Origin: Clostridia bacterium
GTDB lineage: Bacteria > Bacillota > Clostridia > Oscillospirales > Acutalibacteraceae
DNA length: 8,787 bases
Reading direction: 5' to 3'
NCBI GenBank assembly: GCA_017442445.1
Contig: JAFRZS010000066.1
Location: forward strand, 1-8,787
Part shown: in pieces, positions 7,171-8,787 of the stretch
Layout: each line of letters begins with the position of its first letter
How positions within the stretch are numbered: the first letter of the stretch is position 1
Position numbers and translations under genes: made by a program
The notes under the pieces: generated by a model
What the model was told of the DNA's origin: nothing
Database searches by the model: none
What the model saw: only the letters and a program-made list of their open reading frames with translations

Positions 7171-7413
7171 TTATTTTATTTCCTGTTCCAAACTATCAAA
7201 TTCCGCAGTGGAAAAGAATTCACCTAAACTTATTTCCAAACCGTCGCAAAGCTTTTTAATCGTAGTTATAGATATATCTCTTCTGCTTTTATCCATCATG
7301 CTGTAAACAGTTGATGGTGTAACACCGGACATATTTGCTAACTCATTTATTTTAATATTTCTTCCTTCGCATAAGTTTTTAAATCTTTCCGCTACTATAT
7401 CCTTGACGCTCAT
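7171..7413 (-). CDS. Small XRE-family (Cro/CI-type) transcriptional regulator
   Basis: This 80-residue protein is essentially one helix-turn-helix domain. ELANMSGVTPSTVYSMMD (about 24-41) is the HTH core, with ITTIKKLCDGLEISLGEFF (about 49-67) as the following helices and a short acidic tail. Such single-domain proteins bind palindromic operators as dimers and often repress themselves. The start at 7413 is supported by GAGGTG (7419-7424 on the minus strand), 5 bases upstream. The gene is divergent from the cysteine-rich small gene at 7533, and the perfect palindrome at 7452-7465 lies between them. No toxin-like partner is adjacent on its own strand. It ends 5 bp from a shared bidirectional terminator. 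Repressor role and target are inferred from context. Its minus-strand promoter is not clear: no good -35/-10 pair was found close to the start. Confidence 0.88.
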   Translation of the reverse strand: MSVKDIVAERFKNLCEGRNIKINELANMSGVTPSTVYSMMDKSRRDISITTIKKLCDGLEISLGEFFSTAEFDSLEQEIK

Positions 7414-7451
7414 ATAATCACCTCAAAGATAGTGTATGCTCTTTTTCACTT

Positions 7452-7465
7452 GTGCGTATACGCAC
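7452..7465. promoter_or_regulatory. Perfect 14-bp palindrome, candidate operator of the XRE regulator
   Basis: GTGCGTATACGCAC is a perfect palindrome 39 bp upstream of the XRE start codon. It directly abuts the -35 hexamer of the plus-strand promoter. CACTTG occurs at 7447-7452 and 7463-7468, adding a 16-bp direct repeat around it. Its GC-rich character stands out in the AT-rich intergenic sequence. Size and position suit a Cro/CI-type dimer controlling both divergent genes. Binding is inferred. Confidence 0.6.
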
Positions 7466-7494
7466 TTGCGTAATTATTAAAAATATGTTATTAT
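7466..7494 (+). promoter_or_regulatory. Promoter for the cysteine-rich small gene
   Basis: TTGCGT (7466-7471), a 17-bp spacer and TATTAT (7489-7494) with a TG one base before it (7486-7487) form a near-consensus extended -10 promoter. The -35 begins at the base after the palindrome, so a bound repressor would block polymerase. Predicted transcription start is near 7501. Confidence 0.6.
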
Positions 7495-7532
7495 ACATTA
7501 AAGGCTCAATTCTTGCGAGGTGAAAACTAAAC

Positions 7533-7709
7533 GTGAAATGCGAAAACTATTTTTGTATCTACCAATTAGATGATATCTGTCAACTTGAGGAAATAGATAT
7601 CGATGTATCCGGAAAATGTACAAGTTGTATTTATCCAGAAATAGATAAGAAAATTTTGGATAATGCAAAAGATGCTCTCTTATGTAAATATTTAAAATCA
7701 GATGAATAA
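7533..7709 (+). CDS. Small cysteine-rich protein, putative metal-binding
   Basis: A 58-residue frame starts at GTG (7533) and ends at TAA (7707-7709). AGGTGA (7518-7523) lies 9 bases upstream, and a good promoter stands at 7466-7494. The protein has six cysteines: C3, C8, C16, C29, C32 and C51. The pattern C-x4-C-x7-C-x12-C-x2-C, with F-C-I-Y and C-I-Y motifs around C8 and C32, resembles small zinc-binding or DUF1540-like proteins of Clostridia. This is a similarity of pattern, not an identified family. There is no signal peptide or membrane segment; the C-terminal third is a charged helix. I do not recognise a function. It is the only gene controlled by the divergent promoter region shared with the XRE regulator, and its transcript would carry the hairpin cluster as 3' untranslated region. 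The GTG start explains why ATG-only gene finding would miss it. Confidence 0.68.
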   Translation: MKCENYFCIYQLDDICQLEEIDIDVSGKCTSCIYPEIDKKILDNAKDALLCKYLKSDE

Positions 7710-7740
7710 AAACCAAGCTTTTATTGTTATCATTAATGAA

Positions 7741-7897
7741 ATCGTGTAAAACACGATGAAATCCAAGCGTTGCTTGGATGAAATCTGCTTCGCAGATGAA
7801 ATTAAATCCGTCCTTTTCTCCCGACGAAGTCGGATTTCACCGCGAAGCGATTTCACCCATCAAAGATGGATTTATCCCGTCCGAAAGGACGGATTTA
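7741..7897. repeat. Cluster of short hairpins with GAA/TTTCA linkers (unidentified repetitive element)
   Basis: This 157-base stretch has no convincing gene and is almost entirely short inverted repeats. The left half holds 7741-7747/7751-7757 (7 bp), 7761-7768/7772-7779 (8 bp) and 7783-7788/7792-7797 (6 bp). They are separated by exactly GAA, so each joint reads GATGAAATC or GATGAAATT. The right half holds 7821-7825/7829-7833 and 7857-7861/7865-7869 (5 bp each), a weak 7841-7843/7847-7849, and 7877-7882/7887-7892 (6 bp with a GAAA tetraloop). These are joined by GATTTCACC-like linkers, the complement of the left joints. Loops are mostly 3 bases (AAA, GTT, TTC, GAA). A 14-bp inverted repeat (7803-7816 with 7884-7897) encloses the right half. 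It looks like a mobile hairpin element or structured RNA; I cannot name a family. Confidence 0.7.
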
Positions 7898-7901
7898 GTT
7901 G

Positions 7902-7936
7902 AAAAAACGCCTTGAGAAAATCTCAAGGCGTTTTTT
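7902..7936. terminator. Strong bidirectional terminator between the hairpin cluster and tRNA-Thr
   Basis: A perfect 16-bp stem pairs 7902-7917 with 7921-7936 around the loop AAA. The GC-rich core is CGCCTTGAGA against TCTCAAGGCG, flanked by A6 and T6. On the minus strand it begins 1 base after the tRNA CCA end and would end the tRNA transcript. On the plus strand it would end the transcript of the cysteine-rich gene. Confidence 0.92.
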
Positions 7937-7937
7937 C

Positions 7938-8012
7938 TGGAGCTGGTGACGGGAATCGAACCTGCAACCTGCTCATTACGAATGAGCTGCTCTGCCATTG
8001 AGCCACACCAGC
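7938..8012 (-). tRNA. tRNA-Thr, anticodon CGT
   Basis: Read on the minus strand, the 75-base gene folds as a cloverleaf: acceptor GCTGGTG/CACCAGC, D stem GCTC/GAGC with a short 7-base loop AATGGCA, anticodon stem GCTCA/TGAGC with loop TTCGTAA, variable AGGTT, T loop TTCGAAT, discriminator T and encoded CCA. Loop positions 34-36 are CGT, which reads the threonine codon ACG. The T stem GCAGG/CCCGT contains an A51-C63 mismatch and a G49-T65 wobble; the usual Gram-positive tRNA-Thr has G at 51. Position 15-48 is A-T, as expected for the tertiary pair. It has its own promoter (8042-8070) and a terminator immediately after CCA. Confidence 0.93.
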
Positions 8013-8017
8013 ATATA

Positions 8018-8042
8018 TTGACTATGGATTTACCATAGTCAA
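8018..8042. repeat. 10-bp inverted repeat over the tRNA-Thr transcription start region
   Basis: TTGACTATGG (8018-8027) and CCATAGTCAA (8033-8042) form a perfect stem around the loop ATTTA. Allowing one bulged T (8044), ATAT-rich arms extend it to about 15 bp. It lies between the pnp stop and the tRNA. On the minus strand no T tract follows, so it is not a typical terminator for pnp. On the plus strand a T-rich stretch follows (8043-8064), so it could stop stray plus-strand transcription. It also covers the predicted tRNA start site. Confidence 0.65.
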
Positions 8043-8070
8043 TTATATATTATTTTGTTTTTTTATGCAA
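8042..8070 (-). promoter_or_regulatory. Promoter of tRNA-Thr
   Basis: On the minus strand, TTGCAT (8065-8070), a 17-bp spacer and a perfect TATAAT (8042-8047) form a near-consensus sigma-A promoter. Transcription should start near 8035, leaving a leader of about 22 bases to be removed by RNase P before the tRNA 5' end at 8012. It stands directly after the pnp stop codon. Confidence 0.75.
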
Positions 8071-8077
8071 GTTTTAA

Positions 8078-8787
8078 TTAATCTCTGCGAGGACGTCTGT
8101 TGTTGCCGCCTTTACGGTCATTTCTGCCGCCGTTTCTCTTGGGCGGATTTTCAGGAAGCTCGTTTTCGGGAACAAGTCCGTGAACCTCAATCAAAGCATC
8201 TCTTCTTGAAAGGTTAAGTCTGCCCTGGTCGTCGATCTCCAATACCTTAACGATTACCTCGTCGCCTACTGAACATACATCTTCAACCTTTTCTGTGCGC
8301 TTAACATCAAGACGGCTGATATGAACAAGACCTTCTTTACCGGGTGCGATTTCAACGAATGCACCGAAGTCCATAACTCTTGTTACAACACCCTTGAAAA
8401 TTGCACCAACCTCAGGATCATTAGCAATAGTTTCAATCATAAGAAGCGCTCTCTTTGCATCGTCAAGGTCAATAGCGCTTACGAATACGTTACCGTCTTC
8501 TTCAACGTCAACCTTACAGTTACATTCAGCACAAATCTTCTGAATAACCTTACCCTGCTTACCGATAACTTCGCTGATCTTATCAACAGCAATCTTTGTT
8601 GTGAGCATCTTGGGAGCATATTTTGAAAGCTCTTCACGAGGCTCATTGATAACAGGAAGCATAATATCATCAAGGATATAAAGTCTTGCTTTATATGTTT
8701 TGTCCAAAGCTTCTTTGATGATTTCAGGTGTAAGGCCGTGAACCTTGAGGTCCATCTGGATAGCTGTGATACCATTATGAGTACCTG
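8078..8787 (-). CDS. pnp: Polynucleotide phosphorylase, C-terminal part
   Basis: PNPase degrades RNA from the 3' end by phosphorolysis in the cytoplasm. The frame enters from the window edge without a start; its first complete codons read GTHNGITAIQMDLKVHGLT, the end of the second RNase PH-like core domain. The methionine at 8753-8755 is internal, since the full protein is about 700 residues. Counting from it, the KH domain (about 51-112) has a GKQG loop at 65-68, and the S1 domain (about 116-186) contains FGAFVEIAPGKEGLVHIS and GRLNLSRRDAL. A short basic Gly/Arg/Asn-rich tail, rich in RNDRKGG and NRRPRRD, ends the protein and probably adds RNA affinity. The stop is at 8078-8080. No typical terminator follows, so some transcripts may run into the tRNA gene. 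The identification is secure. Confidence 0.96.
   Translation of the reverse strand, partial: GTHNGITAIQMDLKVHGLTPEIIKEALDKTYKARLYILDDIMLPVINEPREELSKYAPKMLTTKIAVDKISEVIGKQGKVIQKICAECNCKVDVEEDGNVFVSAIDLDDAKRALLMIETIANDPEVGAIFKGVVTRVMDFGAFVEIAPGKEGLVHISRLDVKRTEKVEDVCSVGDEVIVKVLEIDDQGRLNLSRRDALIEVHGLVPENELPENPPKRNGGRNDRKGGNNRRPRRD

Noticed and set aside
7490..7495. TATAAT on the minus strand as the -10 box of the XRE gene
   Set aside because: No acceptable -35 at 16-18 bp, and the match largely reflects the overlapping plus-strand promoter. It remains possible but is not listed as a feature.
7538..7573. ATG at 7538 as the start of the small plus-strand gene
   Set aside because: It lies in another frame and meets a stop after 11 codons; the GTG at 7533 opens 58 codons.
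7498..7716. 72-codon open frame on the minus strand
   Set aside because: It begins with TTG without a ribosome binding site, has no recognisable motif, and lies antisense to the better supported cysteine-rich gene.
7741..7897. CRISPR array
   Set aside because: The repeated joints are only 9 bases and the pieces between them are self-complementary hairpins of unequal length, not unique spacers. No cas gene is present.
7938..7965. tRNA 3' end as an integration site of a genomic island
   Set aside because: No second copy of the tRNA 3' end is visible in the window, and no integrase or excisionase is encoded; the adjacent hairpin cluster alone is not enough.
8012..8042. TTGACT on the minus strand (8037-8042) as a -35 box for the tRNA
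   Set aside because: The matching -10 would place transcription start inside the mature tRNA. The pair TTGCAT/TATAAT further upstream fits much better.

Overview
The window looks like chromosomal DNA of a low-GC Gram-positive bacterium, most likely a gut-type Clostridia (Bacillota). The grounds are AT-rich sequence, strong GGAGG-type ribosome binding sites, short U-tailed terminators, a tRNA gene with encoded CCA, and the gene families present. The genus cannot be fixed from sequence reading alone.

Layout. (1) Bases 1-378 are the 3' end of a glycerophosphodiester phosphodiesterase-like gene. (2) Bases 391-5541 form a sensing-and-transport module: an OmpR-type response regulator, a short HAMP-less histidine kinase with almost no extracellular loop, a MacB/LolD-type ATPase and an 897-residue FtsX-type permease. 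A hairpin that contains the kinase stop codon separates the two-component pair from the transporter pair. Directly after it comes a tandem array of four half-sites at an exact 11-bp period ending just before a TATAAT box. The simple reading is that the phosphorylated regulator switches on the transporter in response to an envelope-acting compound, as in the peptide antibiotic modules of Firmicutes. (3) Bases 5681-7134 hold a second, unrelated two-gene exporter (ABC-2 type ATPase and permease). It has its own extended -10 promoter and a repeat-rich candidate operator, and it is bracketed by two nearly identical terminators. (4) Bases 7171-7709 hold a divergent pair: a small XRE-family repressor on the minus strand and, on the plus strand, a 58-residue cysteine-rich protein that starts at GTG. 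A perfect 14-bp palindrome lies between them. (5) Bases 7741-7897 are a dense cluster of short hairpins joined by GAA or TTTCA linkers, with a long-range 14-bp stem. It forms the 3' untranslated region of the cysteine-rich gene and ends at a strong terminator. (6) Bases 7938-8787, minus strand, hold a tRNA-Thr(CGT) gene with its own consensus-like promoter, and the 3' part of pnp (polynucleotide phosphorylase), which runs off the window.

The least explained part is 7440-7936: a repressor, a palindromic operator, a cysteine-rich microprotein and a structured hairpin cluster between two terminators. The best-supported regulatory circuit is the response-regulator site array at 2084-2121.
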